55,708 nucleotides of DNA from Candidatus Rifleibacteriota bacterium (GCA_015232575.1 JADFZL010000027.1:1-55708), one strand, 5' to 3'; positions 7,745 through 16,629 are shown, counted from the stretch's first letter. Program-made: numbers and translations. The notes: generated by a model not told the origin, from the letters alone.

Positions 7745-8043
7745 AGAGGGGGCACGCGCCCCCTCTCGGCGGTCGAACAAGTTCGACCACCTTCACTCCC
7801 CGCGGTCGGGCGCTTTGCGCCCTCCGCTATCGCGATTCGCGAATTACAATCAAAACCTTACTCAGACTTACTTTCAGAGGGGGGGGCACGCCCCCTCTCG
7901 GCGGTCGAACAAGTTCGACCACCTTCACTCCCCGCGGTCGGGCGCTTTGCGCCCTCCGCTATCGCGATTCGCGAATTACAATCAAAACCCTACCCAGACT
8001 TACTTTCAGAGGGGGCTCGCGCCCCCTCTCGGCGGTCGAACAG
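7745..8043. repeat. Tandem GC-rich multi-hairpin repeat (period 131-132 bp)
   Basis: Two full units and the start of a third, beginning at about 7745, 7876 and 8008. Each unit strings together four palindromes: GAGGGGGC-acgc-GCCCCCTC, GGTCGAAC-aa-GTTCGACC, GGGCGC-ttt-GCGCCC and TCGCGA-tt-CGCGA, then an AT-rich spacer. The array fills the alaS-ruvX gap and stops one base from the alaS stop codon. Related copies are at 36384, 39229 (fragment) and 55643, each directly after a stop codon. It resembles REP/BIME-type elements. In the alaS transcript the hairpins could end or stabilise the message. Confidence 0.9.
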
Positions 8044-8044
8044 G

Positions 8045-10633
8045 TTAATTCACGAGTTCTTCTATTAGTTTTCGGGAGAAGGCGAGTGCTTCGTCGATTT
8101 TGGTGATGTCTTTGGCTCCGGCTGAAGCTATTTCTGGTTTTCCGCCTCCACCGCCACCGGCAATCTTCGCAATCTGCTTAATCATATTACCGGCGTTAAA
8201 GCCCTTTTCAACGAGATCTTTCGATACTTTTACGACAAAAGAGGCTTTTTCACCACCACCGGCAAGAATGGCAAGAGTTTTCGGATGATTTCCAACAAGA
8301 TCATCAGAAAGGGTTTTGAGTTCATCAACAGAAATACCGTCATTTCTGAGAATATATGCTGTGACATCTTTATAAGTAATTGCGTCAGAGCGTGATTTGC
8401 TGGCTTTTTCAGACAGTTCACGTTTTTTCATCTGGTCAATTTCAGACTTCATCTGCCTGATATCTGCCACGAGCTTTTCAGCTTTTTCAATGGTACTTTT
8501 CTGATCACAATCCAGAATTTTCGACAAATTTAATATTGTGTCGCGCATCTGAAAAATATTATTGTATGCTGAAGAACCGGTTACCGCCTCAATTCTTCTT
8601 ATTCCTGCAGCGACAGAAGATTCATGTACAATATTAAAGAAAGCAATTTCGGAAGAGTTTTTCAAATGTGTTCCGCCGCAAAGTTCTTTTGAAAAAGAAC
8701 CAACTTCAACCATTCTGACAACGTCACCATATTTTTCATCGAATAATGCCATTGCTCCATGGCTTACAGCTTCCTTGAATGGAATTTCACTGGTTTTCAC
8801 ATCAAGACTTTCAAGAATTTGCTGATTGACAGTTTTTTCAATTTCAGTGAGAGTATCCTTTGAAACAGCTTCATAATGGGTAAAGTCAAACCTGAGTCTG
8901 TCAGGGGAAACCATCGAACCGGCCTGCTTTACGTGATCACCAAATTTCATTCTCAAAGCCTTGTGCAGAAGATGTGTAGCGGTATGGTTCCGCATTATGG
9001 ATTTCCGATTATCTTCATTCACATGCAATGAAACAGAATCGCCTTTTGCAAAATTTCCCTTCACAAATTCACCTTTGTGAAGAAAGACTGCATCTGACTT
9101 TTCTGTTGTGGAAACTGAAAACACTGCTCCGCTGGCACTTGTAATTGTTCCGGTATCACCAACCTGACCGCCTGAAGTAGCATAAAAAGGTGTAATGTCG
9201 GTAACAATAAACTTCTCTTTATCATTTGTCTGTATGACATCAATAATGGTACCATTGCAGCTCATTTTGTCGTATCCGACAAAGCTGGTGGGTTTATAAT
9301 TATTCGGATTAACAACTGAATTGGAAGCAAAAGCAAAGACAACATTTGCCCTTCCTCGTTCGCGCTGTTTCTCAAGCTCAATATTGAAAGCTTTTTCATC
9401 AACACCGATGTGCTCTTCGCGGCATATTTCACGTGTGAGATCAAGGGGGAAGCCATAAGTATCATGCAGAAGAAAAGCTTTCTCTCCTTCAAGAGTCTTC
9501 AAGCCGGCTTTTCTGAGAGAATTGATGAATTCTGAAAGAATTTCTGATCCGGTTTTCAGTGTTACAAGGAATCTTTCCTCTTCGGCGCTGATTACTCGTG
9601 TAACAAGTGCAAGATTCTTTTCAAGTTCGGGATAAAAATTCATTATTTTGGTAACAGTCGGAATAAGCGAATGTATGAAAGGTTTTTCCTGTCCAAGGTA
9701 GCTGTAGCCAAACCTTGCGGCACGCCTCAGAATCTTGCGCAGGACATAACCTCTGCCCTCGTTACCCGGAATAGCTCCATCTGATATGGCAAACGTCAGA
9801 GCACGTGTATGGTCTGCCACCACTTTCAGTGCAGTTTTAATCTTTTCACTTTCATCAAACTTGTGGCCTGTAATTTCTTCAGTTTTTCTAATAATCCCTG
9901 AGAAAAGGTCGTTATGGAAATTGTCTTTTTTACCTTGTACTATTGCGGCTAATCTTTCCAGGCCCATTCCTGTATCAATATTCTTTTTTTCCAGAGGAGT
10001 AAGAGTACCATCTTCAGCACGATTGTACTGTGTGAAAACAAGGTTCCAGAATTCAAGATATCTTGAGCAATCGCACCCTACTCCGCAATCAGGTTTTCCA
10101 CAAGACAATTCTTTTCCCTGATCGATGTAAATTTCTGAACATGGTCCTGATGGGCCAACTCCGATTGTCCAGAAATTGTCTTTATCGCCGAGTTTTACGA
10201 TTCTTTCAGATGGTACACCAATTTTATTTTTCCAGATTTCACCGGCTTCGTCATCGCTGTGATGTATTGAAATATGAAGAAGTTCTTTGGGAAGTCCAAC
10301 AACTTTTGTAATAAATTCCCAGGCCCAGGCAATGGCATCTTCCTTGAAATAGTCACCAAAACTGAAATTTCCGAGCATTTCAAAGAAAGTGTGGTGTCTT
10401 GCAGTGTAACCTACATTTTCTATATCCGTTGTACGAAAACACTTCTGACAGGAAGCCGCTCTTTTCATATCAGTTTTCTGTCCGAGGAAATATGGCTTAA
10501 ATGGTGCCATTCCAGCGCTAATAAACAACAAAGTCGGGTCATCGTGTGGAATCAGCGAAAAAGATTCTTTAACAGCATGCTGTCTGTCAGAGAAAAAATT
10601 GAGAAATTTCTGGCGAATTTCGGCGGTATTCAT
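8045..10633 (-). CDS. alaS: Alanyl-tRNA synthetase
   Basis: 862 residues, full length for the family. The class II core is at the N-terminus (HDDPTLLFISAGMAPFKPYF; FWNLVFTQYNR; KKNIDTGMGLERLAAI). The editing domain carries the zinc-binding HxxxH (RNHTATHLLH) and CGGTHL, and the C-terminal C-Ala domain has the Gly-rich loop AGGGGGGKPE. It charges tRNA-Ala and clears mischarged Ser/Gly. GGAG sits six bases before the ATG. It heads the alaS-ruvX strand. The stop codon abuts the GC-rich repeat array. Confidence 0.98.
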   Translation of the reverse strand: MNTAEIRQKFLNFFSDRQHAVKESFSLIPHDDPTLLFISAGMAPFKPYFLGQKTDMKRAASCQKCFRTTDIENVGYTARHHTFFEMLGNFSFGDYFKEDAIAWAWEFITKVVGLPKELLHISIHHSDDEAGEIWKNKIGVPSERIVKLGDKDNFWTIGVGPSGPCSEIYIDQGKELSCGKPDCGVGCDCSRYLEFWNLVFTQYNRAEDGTLTPLEKKNIDTGMGLERLAAIVQGKKDNFHNDLFSGIIRKTEEITGHKFDESEKIKTALKVVADHTRALTFAISDGAIPGNEGRGYVLRKILRRAARFGYSYLGQEKPFIHSLIPTVTKIMNFYPELEKNLALVTRVISAEEERFLVTLKTGSEILSEFINSLRKAGLKTLEGEKAFLLHDTYGFPLDLTREICREEHIGVDEKAFNIELEKQRERGRANVVFAFASNSVVNPNNYKPTSFVGYDKMSCNGTIIDVIQTNDKEKFIVTDITPFYATSGGQVGDTGTITSASGAVFSVSTTEKSDAVFLHKGEFVKGNFAKGDSVSLHVNEDNRKSIMRNHTATHLLHKALRMKFGDHVKQAGSMVSPDRLRFDFTHYEAVSKDTLTEIEKTVNQQILESLDVKTSEIPFKEAVSHGAMALFDEKYGDVVRMVEVGSFSKELCGGTHLKNSSEIAFFNIVHESSVAAGIRRIEAVTGSSAYNNIFQMRDTILNLSKILDCDQKSTIEKAEKLVADIRQMKSEIDQMKKRELSEKASKSRSDAITYKDVTAYILRNDGISVDELKTLSDDLVGNHPKTLAILAGGGEKASFVVKVSKDLVEKGFNAGNMIKQIAKIAGGGGGGKPEIASAGAKDITKIDEALAFSRKLIEELVN

Positions 10634-10733
10634 TTTTGCTCCATTATTTATATATGTTGTAAATTGGACTATTACCTAAATTTTGCAATCAACGATAAGA
10701 TAAACTCTCAAACCACATTTAACCGATGAAAAA

Positions 10734-10801
10734 CAACTTGTACTTTTTAATATTTGATCTCAATTTGCTGTTCAAAATTGTGATCAAACATAAAATTCAG
10801 G
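10734..10801. repeat. AT-rich hairpin repeat, family TGATCTCAATTTGCTG, copy 1
   Basis: TTTGATCTCAATTTG pairs imperfectly with CAAAATTGTGATCAAA (hairpin 10753-10788), flanked by ACTTGTACTTTTT on the left and AAAATTCAGG on the right. The same flanks and core recur at 47481-47541 and the core at 22941-22970. It lies directly after the stop codon of the pseudopilin gene. There is no T-run on the transcribed strand, so it is not a classic terminator. Confidence 0.7.
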
Positions 10802-10803
10802 AA

Positions 10804-11529
10804 TTAATCTTCGTTCTTTGCATTTAAAACTCTGGGATAAATTCTTGTTATAAAAGCACGATTCTTAATCGGTTTCTTTTTTGAATCAAGCATTTCAATC
10901 ATATCCAGCTGAACTTCAATGCCTCTGATTTTTGCGAGGTCGTTGAGTCCATTTGCAACAGGATTAGAAGGATGATAGTAATGTGGTCTCAAATAGTTTC
11001 TAAACGATTCAAGAGCTTCGTTCTGTGATCGGTTTCGAAAAACAGTGCCATCAGTTCCAAATACTTTCAGAAAATTAAGTTGTTTTGTAATGAGAGTTTT
11101 TTTTGTTAAACCTTTTTCCTGACGATAAATGGTTTTCGAAGTTCCGGGTTGATCCTGATAGCCGAGTGGGCCGTCGAAGCCATATATTACTGTAGTAAAA
11201 CCAGTGCTTTTTTCAGATCGGTCAGGAATTTCAATTTCCATAGAATAAAACAAACCATTTTCTTTATCAAATATATTTTCTTTAAAAACTGTGTCGAGTT
11301 TGATTACACGGGTCATTTCCCTCAGATCTCTTTCGATCATTGCAAGGAAATATCGTGCTTCGTGAAGAGTATCAAGAGATTGCTTCTGCCTGTCGAGAGA
11401 TTTAAAAGTTCGATCAATAAGAATATATGAGATTGAAATTATTATTCCTGCGAGAAGAAGCGATATCATTACTTCAACGAGAGAAAAAGCTTTGCGGGAA
11501 TTTTGCCTGTTACTTTTTTTCTGTTTCAT
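10804..11529 (-). CDS. Type II secretion/type IV pilus pseudopilin (GspJ-like)
   Basis: 241 residues. A short basic leader is followed by the prepilin cleavage and methylation motif KAFSLVEVMISLLLAGIIIS, with Glu at position +5 of the mature protein and a long hydrophobic helix. The rest is a globular pilin domain with a GspJ-like layout (ARYFLAMIERDLREMTRVI). Its ATG overlaps the stop of the upstream pseudopilin gene by four bases (ATGA), so the two are translated together. It would be processed by a prepilin peptidase, not found in this window. Confidence 0.85.
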   Translation of the reverse strand: MKQKKSNRQNSRKAFSLVEVMISLLLAGIIISISYILIDRTFKSLDRQKQSLDTLHEARYFLAMIERDLREMTRVIKLDTVFKENIFDKENGLFYSMEIEIPDRSEKSTGFTTVIYGFDGPLGYQDQPGTSKTIYRQEKGLTKKTLITKQLNFLKVFGTDGTVFRNRSQNEALESFRNYLRPHYYHPSNPVANGLNDLAKIRGIEVQLDMIEMLDSKKKPIKNRAFITRIYPRVLNAKNED

Positions 11530-12212
11530 GGTTTTACTCCGGTGGTAAACGAAGCATTCATACCACTTGCCAGTCCTTCGTCACCAAGAAGTGTTGCAAG
11601 TTCGAAATCTTTTTCTTTTCTTCTTCCATCGGTCATTATTTCGATAAAGTGTACAATGACGCGAATACGAACTCTGCGTTTCTGAAGCTCGTAATCGGGC
11701 TGCTGAGGATTTGGATCAGGTGAAGGAAAGAATGAAATTCTGGCTTCTCTGGAATATTCAACTCCGGGTGAATTCCACTGGACGTTAGTCTCGATTGGAA
11801 GACTGATTTCCGTAAATGGACCTTCTACCTGATCGGCAGCATGCGCCTCAATCATTCCTCTGAGTTCGGCGAATGGCCTGCATTTCAACTCTTCAATTTT
11901 CTGAAGTGCCAGATTTGCAGCAACGACCTCATTAATACTCTTATAAGTGACCTTTTCAGAAATTCCGAAAAGAAGAATAATCGGAAGCATAACAAGTGAT
12001 GCAATTGAAATGGCGACAAGAATTTCGACAAGAGAAACACCGTTCTGATCTGAATTATATTTATAAATAGTTTTTAAATAATCAGGTAAATTTTTATGTG
12101 GGATACTCCGATAGTTAAGTGAAGTGAAATGAAAGTGTGAGGTAAAAGATATGAAACTGTCCGGAAAAAATTTCGGTTTGGTTCTTGTGTCATTCATAGC
12201 ATTATCTTTCAA
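11526..12212 (-). CDS. Pseudopilin (GspI-like); start uncertain
   Basis: The prepilin motif GVSLVEILVAISIASLVMLP lies about 57 residues from the first possible start, far more than a normal leader. The only in-frame starts are TTG at 12212 and ATG at 12197, both inside the divergent gene at 12151 and both with weak ribosome-binding sites. No ATG, GTG or TTG lies between them and the motif, so either the leader is unusually long or a rare start (ATT/ATA/ATC near 12090-12110) is used. The globular part (AANLALQKIEELKCRPFAEL) is GspI-like. Paired with the GspJ-like gene through an ATGA overlap. Confidence 0.75.
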   Translation of the reverse strand: MKDNAMNDTRTKPKFFPDSFISFTSHFHFTSLNYRSIPHKNLPDYLKTIYKYNSDQNGVSLVEILVAISIASLVMLPIILLFGISEKVTYKSINEVVAANLALQKIEELKCRPFAELRGMIEAHAADQVEGPFTEISLPIETNVQWNSPGVEYSREARISFFPSPDPNPQQPDYELQKRRVRIRVIVHFIEIMTDGRRKEKDFELATLLGDEGLASGMNASFTTGVKP

Positions 12213-12624
12213 TAGTCAATTTGCACAGGCTGCGAAAAAAACACAGGAAATAATCAGCCCTAAAAAAGTTTACGCGTTCAAACGTGAAGGAACCAAGTAT
12301 ATACCGCTTCCTGAATCAAAATCAAGTCCGGTTGCAGTTAAGAAAACTCTCATAACTTTCGACCGGGAAAAGGTCTACATTGGCGGATATATTGTAAATT
12401 CATCGAACGAGACCATAAATCACGTAAGAATTTTCCCAACATTTCTTCATCAACCGGAAAACAGTGAAAAAATCTCCGAAAAACTTAATCATGACGAGCT
12501 CTACCTAAAGGGAAAAGAACTGCGGAGATTTGTTATCATAAGACCAATTTCTGAAGTAAAGACTTTAGTTGAAAATAATATTCCAATAACTGAAAACTGC
12601 ATACTTAATTGCCGCCTGCTGTAA
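12151..12624 (+). CDS. Secreted protein of unknown function
   Basis: 157 residues with a good signal peptide (MKLSGKNFGLVLVSFIALSF..., cleavage near FAQA). AGGTAAAAG lies before the ATG. The mature part contains a likely beta-sandwich (ITFDREKVYIGGYIVNSSNETINHVRIFP), reminiscent of bacterial domains that describe how a protein contacts partners outside the membrane, but I do not recognise the family. Its start overlaps the open frame of the divergent pseudopilin by up to 62 bp, and its end overlaps the convergent gene at 12605 by 20 bp. Confidence 0.65.
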   Translation: MKLSGKNFGLVLVSFIALSFNSQFAQAAKKTQEIISPKKVYAFKREGTKYIPLPESKSSPVAVKKTLITFDREKVYIGGYIVNSSNETINHVRIFPTFLHQPENSEKISEKLNHDELYLKGKELRRFVIIRPISEVKTLVENNIPITENCILNCRLL

Positions 12625-13345
12625 TCGGCTGGCTTTGAAGTTCGGCAATCGCACCATCGAAATGCTGCCCCTGCTCCGCGGGGGCTCGCTCTTTTAGAAG
12701 CCTTAACATGTTAAGATAAGTATCTTTTGCTTTCTCCTGCATCTGTTTTTTTGAATAATTTTCAGCCAGAATCTGGCATGCAAAAATCAGAACATCAATT
12801 TTTTCAGTGTTTGCTTCTTCTTTGGAAAGTTCGCGCTGAATAATGCTTTCAAGCTTCATTATTCCAAGGCTTTCTGAATCATTCAAAGCTTCAACAGCTT
12901 CTTTAAGTTCAAGAGATGTTCCTCTAGAACGCTGCTCGTTCCTTTCGGCGATCTGCCTGCGACTTTCTTCGTTCTGCATTCTAATTGCCTCAACTTTCTG
13001 AAGGGCAAATATTCTTCTCTTATCCCGGAAGTTTTCGGCTTTAACACCGGCAAAAGCTTTGATGCTGTCAGACGATATTCCTATTGAATCATATTCTTCA
13101 ATTGAAATATCGGTGGGAGTTTTTCTTGCAAAAAGTCCGGTTTTCAGAAATGAAAAAAAGCCATCGTTTTGTCCGGCAGGCTTCTGATCAATCACAGGAG
13201 TGCTCAGAAAGAAATGGTAGACAATTACTCCAATTAATAACAACGTCAGGATTACAACAGCAATCATGTATGGATTGAACCATAATGAAGGCTCATTCTC
13301 TGTATCCTTCTTTTTTTTTCTGGATATTACAAAACTATTTGACAT
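12605..13345 (-). CDS. Membrane-anchored helical/TPR-like protein
   Basis: 246 residues. A basic cytoplasmic N-terminus (SRKKKKDTENEPS) is followed by one membrane segment (about residues 26-47, YMIAVVILTLLLIGVIVYHFF), so the bulk faces the periplasm. Residues about 115-165 are a charged coiled coil (RMQNEESRRQIAERNEQRSRG), and the C-terminal third has TPR-like helices (IFACQILAENYSKKQMQEKAKDTYLNMLRLLKE). It lies upstream of the two pseudopilin genes on the same strand, separated by the inward-facing secreted gene, so a role in pilus or secretion assembly is possible but unproven. Confidence 0.65.
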   Translation of the reverse strand: MSNSFVISRKKKKDTENEPSLWFNPYMIAVVILTLLLIGVIVYHFFLSTPVIDQKPAGQNDGFFSFLKTGLFARKTPTDISIEEYDSIGISSDSIKAFAGVKAENFRDKRRIFALQKVEAIRMQNEESRRQIAERNEQRSRGTSLELKEAVEALNDSESLGIMKLESIIQRELSKEEANTEKIDVLIFACQILAENYSKKQMQEKAKDTYLNMLRLLKERAPAEQGQHFDGAIAELQSQPITAGGN

Positions 13346-13465
13346 AATTTTTCACATTTTTTTCAAATAAAAACAAAATCAATAACCTACGAGTAATATG
13401 ATATAACAAACAATCTCCAACGTCCAGTACTGATGAATTAAAAATGAAAATACTCTAATTTTGGG

Positions 13466-13516
13466 AATAATTATTGTGAATAATTATTGCAGACAAATCT
13501 ATTTATATGATATAAG
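13466..13516 (+). promoter_or_regulatory. Promoter with upstream direct repeat for the methyltransferase gene
   Basis: TTGCAG (13487-13492), an 18-base spacer and TATAAG (13511-13516). An 11-base direct repeat AATAATTATTG occurs at 13466-13476 and 13479-13489 (period 13), with the second copy touching the -35 box, so it may be a regulator site. Confidence 0.4.
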
Positions 13517-13545
13517 ATTGACTAGTAATGTGAAATAAAGATGAA

Positions 13546-14187
13546 ATGGGGTTATTCAGTTTGCCGGAATCACAAATTGTTCAACAGGCTTATGACAGAT
13601 ACAGTTCCTTATATGATCTGATATTGAAACCATGGCTGGTTTTTGGTAGAGAAAGGGCAGTCGAACTTCTCGATCTGGAACCATCTGATAAAATTCTGGA
13701 AGTTGGCGTTGGTACTGGTCTGAGTTTTGAGTATTATCCGCCAGGAACAAATCTTATAGGGCTGGACTACAGCGAAGGAATGCTTCGACAGTCTCTGGAA
13801 ATGGGAAAATCCGACGATGTAAAATGTCACCCGGAATTATTTCAGATGAATGTTGAAAAAATTGGATTTCGAAATTCGACTTTTGATAAGGTCCTTGCAG
13901 CATACGTCATGACAGTTGTTCCTGACACAGAAAGAGCAATGCGTGAAATAATAAGGGTCTGCAAACCTGGAGCAAAAGTTGTCATGATTAACCATTTAAG
14001 ACCCGAAAATTCAATTCTTGCGACACTTGAAGATGCTTTGCATCCACTGGTTTCAAGTCTCGGGCTTTTTTCTCTTGACAGAGACCTGTTGTCTATTATT
14101 GAATCATGCAACATTGAAAATTTAACTGTTGAGCCCACATCATTTTTCAGATTACACCACATTATTTCGTTTACCGTGAAAAAATGA
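13546..14187 (+). CDS. Class I SAM-dependent methyltransferase
   Basis: 213 residues. Motif I KILEVGVGTGLS (about 49-60) binds S-adenosylmethionine, with the acidic loop LIGLDYSEGML (about 70-80) and a post-I region DKVLAAYVMTVVPDTERAMREIIRVCKPG that is typical of UbiE/PmtA-type enzymes. The leader YDRYSSLYDLILKPWL resembles phosphatidylethanolamine N-methyltransferases, so a lipid substrate is plausible; a quinone or small molecule cannot be excluded. No signal peptide. Transcribed alone with a weak terminator hairpin behind it. Confidence 0.8.
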   Translation: MGLFSLPESQIVQQAYDRYSSLYDLILKPWLVFGRERAVELLDLEPSDKILEVGVGTGLSFEYYPPGTNLIGLDYSEGMLRQSLEMGKSDDVKCHPELFQMNVEKIGFRNSTFDKVLAAYVMTVVPDTERAMREIIRVCKPGAKVVMINHLRPENSILATLEDALHPLVSSLGLFSLDRDLLSIIESCNIENLTVEPTSFFRLHHIISFTVKK

Positions 14188-14207
14188 ACCCTTTTCAGAG
14201 GTTCATT
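14183..14207 (+). terminator. Weak terminator-like hairpin
   Basis: AATGAACC (14183-14190) pairs with GGTTCATT (14200-14207), overlapping the methyltransferase stop codon. The following bases are only moderately T-rich. Confidence 0.4.
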
Positions 14208-14241
14208 TCACATAAATCATTTTTACCATCTGGAGTTTTTT

Positions 14242-16242
14242 GTGATCAAAAAGCATGCTGTACAAACCAAAGAAGTTCCCATTGAGGAATCAAAGCGAAA
14301 GGAATTCAACCAGATAAAAAAATCTCTGGCAGAAAAAAAAGATCTTCTGGAAGCGATTGTCCGGGAAAGATTTTCAAGTCCCAAGCCGTGGAGATATCTT
14401 TCGTCTGATTATGCCCTCAATGGAACAACCGAGACTATTGATTTAGTCTTCGAACACCCTGCACAGGACGACCCGCGTTATGTCCTGCTTCACCTTTCTG
14501 TGCCCTTTCTTCAAATTGGGCAGAAGTTTTCACTTGAAAACAAGGCACGACAGTTTCAAAAGCAGAATAAGATTTCACCTTCCAGAATCAAAAAGGCTAT
14601 TCTTCTTATAAAAAGACATGGCGAAGTAATAGCTACTTCAGAGACTCGCCTTCATTGCCCGATCCTGGAACTTGAAACCAGCAAACTGCTTTACATCCCT
14701 CAACCGAATAAAAGCCCGGTTCTGCCTCCGAAGCGTTTTTCAGAATCGATTCTGAATGAGTTGAAAGAGGCAATTCTCAAGGAATGCCTTACTACCATTG
14801 CAAAGCGGAAAAACAAATATCTTCGCAAGGGAGTCTGGCGCTGGATCGAAAGAGAAATTACCGATCCAAATGTACATTTTTTCCTGATTATATTAAGTTG
14901 CATTTATCAGGGAAATTCTTCTGAAGTCCTGAGTCGGAAATATAAAACAGCTGACGATTATTCTGAGAATCCGGAAAAAGTGATTGATTCACTGTTTTCA
15001 AGCGAGGTTTCGCTTGCAGAAGAAATTATCCAGAATTCTGAGAGACATAAAAAGGCGCTTGTACGTTTCCTTTGCTGTTTCCAGCAGACACCGCCATTTG
15101 ATTATCTGAAAAGCCTTTTTCTCAAAGAGTACAGAACTACCCGCGATGGCAGCAAAGCAAGAACAGCTGTTTTTCTCACGCTGAAAGAGCTTCTTGCCAG
15201 ATGTGGTTTTTCCGGAGAAAAAGAAGTTCAGTATCCCCTGGAAATACTTGACGAACTTGGAATTTTTCAAGGTTTCATCATGGGAAACTACAGTGAATTG
15301 CGTGTGGACAATGCGATAAAAAAGCTGAAACATCTTATACCAGATATTTCCTGGACTCCTCAGGATGTCTACAAGTTGCGTGATGAACTGGCAAAGATGC
15401 TTAATCTGCCTCCGAATGAATTCAATCTGAATGCATTCCTTCCTCAGACATTTTCAGTTAAGCCTCTTGCAACACTACCAGAGTCTCCTCAGAAAGTCGC
15501 ATCCGGGACTATTCAAAAGAAGGAACAACTGCAACCTTTACAGCAAGCAGCCCCAAAGGCAAAACCAACTGTTCCAGCTGTTCCGTTATCAGAAACAGAA
15601 GTTCTTGTGTTTGATCCGATTCCAGCTCAGCAACACAAGGCCGGAAAAAAGGGAATATCTTCTTCGAAAATATCAACCGCTGTTCTGCCAACACACGCTT
15701 TAGAAACATCACGCACTAAACCACATCAGAAAGCAGAAAAGCAACCTTCTGAGCCTCAGCCTAAACAAGCCACTTCTCCGGTAACAATTGCCAAAGCACC
15801 GGCAATACAAGAAGAAGAGCAAAATACAGAAGTAATTATACCAGTAACTTCGTCAACTGAGTTAGATGAAAGAAAATATAGGAATTTTGATCTTTTTGGC
15901 GACTCCCCAGACCAAACTGAAGAATCGCTGATGTTTGCCCTGGAAATGGAAAACAGCAGGGAGCGAAATATTTTAATTCAGTCGGAAAAGCTTTTATCAG
16001 TAAAAAAGGGTGAATCTGACGCCGAACAGGATGAAGAACTTGATCAATTTCAGCCGAGAAAGCCCAGCTTTTCCCAGAACAATCTGAATAACAGTATGCC
16101 TATGGTTAACGGTAATGTTCCCCAGAATGCAAATGGGAACAACGGGAACAGCAATTCATTGGCTCAGAAGAAATCAAGGAATTTTCCGCCTGGATTCAGG
16201 AAAAATATTGATAGAAACAGAAAGCACAGGAAGCCAATATAA
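14242..16242 (+). CDS. Large protein of unknown function with disordered basic tail
   Basis: 666 residues starting at GTG, with GGAG six bases upstream. Residues 1-390 appear folded: a charged helical start, a beta-rich region (ETIDLVFEHPAQDDPRYVLL) with several Arg/Lys-rich strands, then helices (KGVWRWIEREITDPNVHFFL). Residues about 395-550 are a low-complexity Pro/Gln/Lys/Ala linker, and the last 60 residues are Asn-rich and end in a basic stretch (FPPGFRKNIDRNRKHRKPI) that could bind RNA. The N-terminal part resembles ribonuclease-fold proteins (RNB/S1-like region EILDELGIFQGF) only vaguely, so I give no function. It precedes the cold-shock gene, which has its own promoter. Confidence 0.6.
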   Translation: MIKKHAVQTKEVPIEESKRKEFNQIKKSLAEKKDLLEAIVRERFSSPKPWRYLSSDYALNGTTETIDLVFEHPAQDDPRYVLLHLSVPFLQIGQKFSLENKARQFQKQNKISPSRIKKAILLIKRHGEVIATSETRLHCPILELETSKLLYIPQPNKSPVLPPKRFSESILNELKEAILKECLTTIAKRKNKYLRKGVWRWIEREITDPNVHFFLIILSCIYQGNSSEVLSRKYKTADDYSENPEKVIDSLFSSEVSLAEEIIQNSERHKKALVRFLCCFQQTPPFDYLKSLFLKEYRTTRDGSKARTAVFLTLKELLARCGFSGEKEVQYPLEILDELGIFQGFIMGNYSELRVDNAIKKLKHLIPDISWTPQDVYKLRDELAKMLNLPPNEFNLNAFLPQTFSVKPLATLPESPQKVASGTIQKKEQLQPLQQAAPKAKPTVPAVPLSETEVLVFDPIPAQQHKAGKKGISSSKISTAVLPTHALETSRTKPHQKAEKQPSEPQPKQATSPVTIAKAPAIQEEEQNTEVIIPVTSSTELDERKYRNFDLFGDSPDQTEESLMFALEMENSRERNILIQSEKLLSVKKGESDAEQDEELDQFQPRKPSFSQNNLNNSMPMVNGNVPQNANGNNGNSNSLAQKKSRNFPPGFRKNIDRNRKHRKPI

Positions 16243-16260
16243 AAATAAATAAAATAATGT

Positions 16261-16289
16261 TTGATTTTTATTTTGGAGTGTGTTACAAT
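16261..16289 (+). promoter_or_regulatory. Sigma-70 promoter of the cold-shock gene
   Basis: TTGATT (16261-16266), exactly 17 bases, TACAAT (16284-16289). The predicted leader is about 85 bases, AT-rich, as is common for cold-shock mRNAs whose leader structure controls translation. Confidence 0.7.
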
Positions 16290-16380
16290 AATTACACCTT
16301 GAAGATGAAAAAATTCAAGGGAACAAATTCAGATTTTTATTCTGGATTGAGTTTTAAATATGGAAGGACGTATTAATTTT

Positions 16381-16581
16381 ATGCAAAGCCGTGTTAAATG
16401 GTTCAACAATGCTAAGGGTTTTGGTTTTATCGAGGACAAGAATGGTGGAAAAGATATTTTTGTTCACTTTAAACAAGTTACTGGCGAAGGCTATAAGACC
16501 CTTAATGAAGGTCAGATGGTAGAATTTGAAGTAGAGCAAGGTCCGAAAGGTCCTCAGGCAATAAATGTCCGCGTAATTTGA
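16381..16581 (+). CDS. Cold-shock domain protein (CspA family)
   Basis: 66 residues from ATG at 16381, the normal CspA length and start (MQSRVKWFNNAKGFGFIED). An in-frame ATG at 16360 would add seven residues; neither start has an ideal ribosome-binding site. RNP1 (KGFGFIED) and RNP2 (DIFVHF) motifs that bind single-stranded nucleic acid are intact. It acts as an RNA chaperone. It has its own promoter and a strong terminator, so it is an independent unit between the 666-residue gene and lysS. Confidence 0.95.
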   Translation: MQSRVKWFNNAKGFGFIEDKNGGKDIFVHFKQVTGEGYKTLNEGQMVEFEVEQGPKGPQAINVRVI

Positions 16582-16598
16582 TCTTAAACTGAATGAAT

Positions 16599-16629
16599 AA
16601 GGGCGTCAGGGTAACCGGGCGCCCTTTTG
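16599..16629 (+). terminator. Terminator of the cold-shock gene
   Basis: AAGGGCG (16599-16605) pairs with CGCCCTT (16620-16626), followed by TTTGC. The run of T is short. Confidence 0.7.

Noticed and set aside
7745..8043. Possible CRISPR array
   Set aside because: Units are 131-132 bp, nearly identical throughout and made of palindromes; there are no unique spacers and no cas genes.
7815..8048. A 77-codon frame with a repeated sequence in the alaS-ruvX gap
   Set aside because: It is the GC-rich tandem repeat read through; the repeats are palindromic and the frame has no ribosome-binding site.
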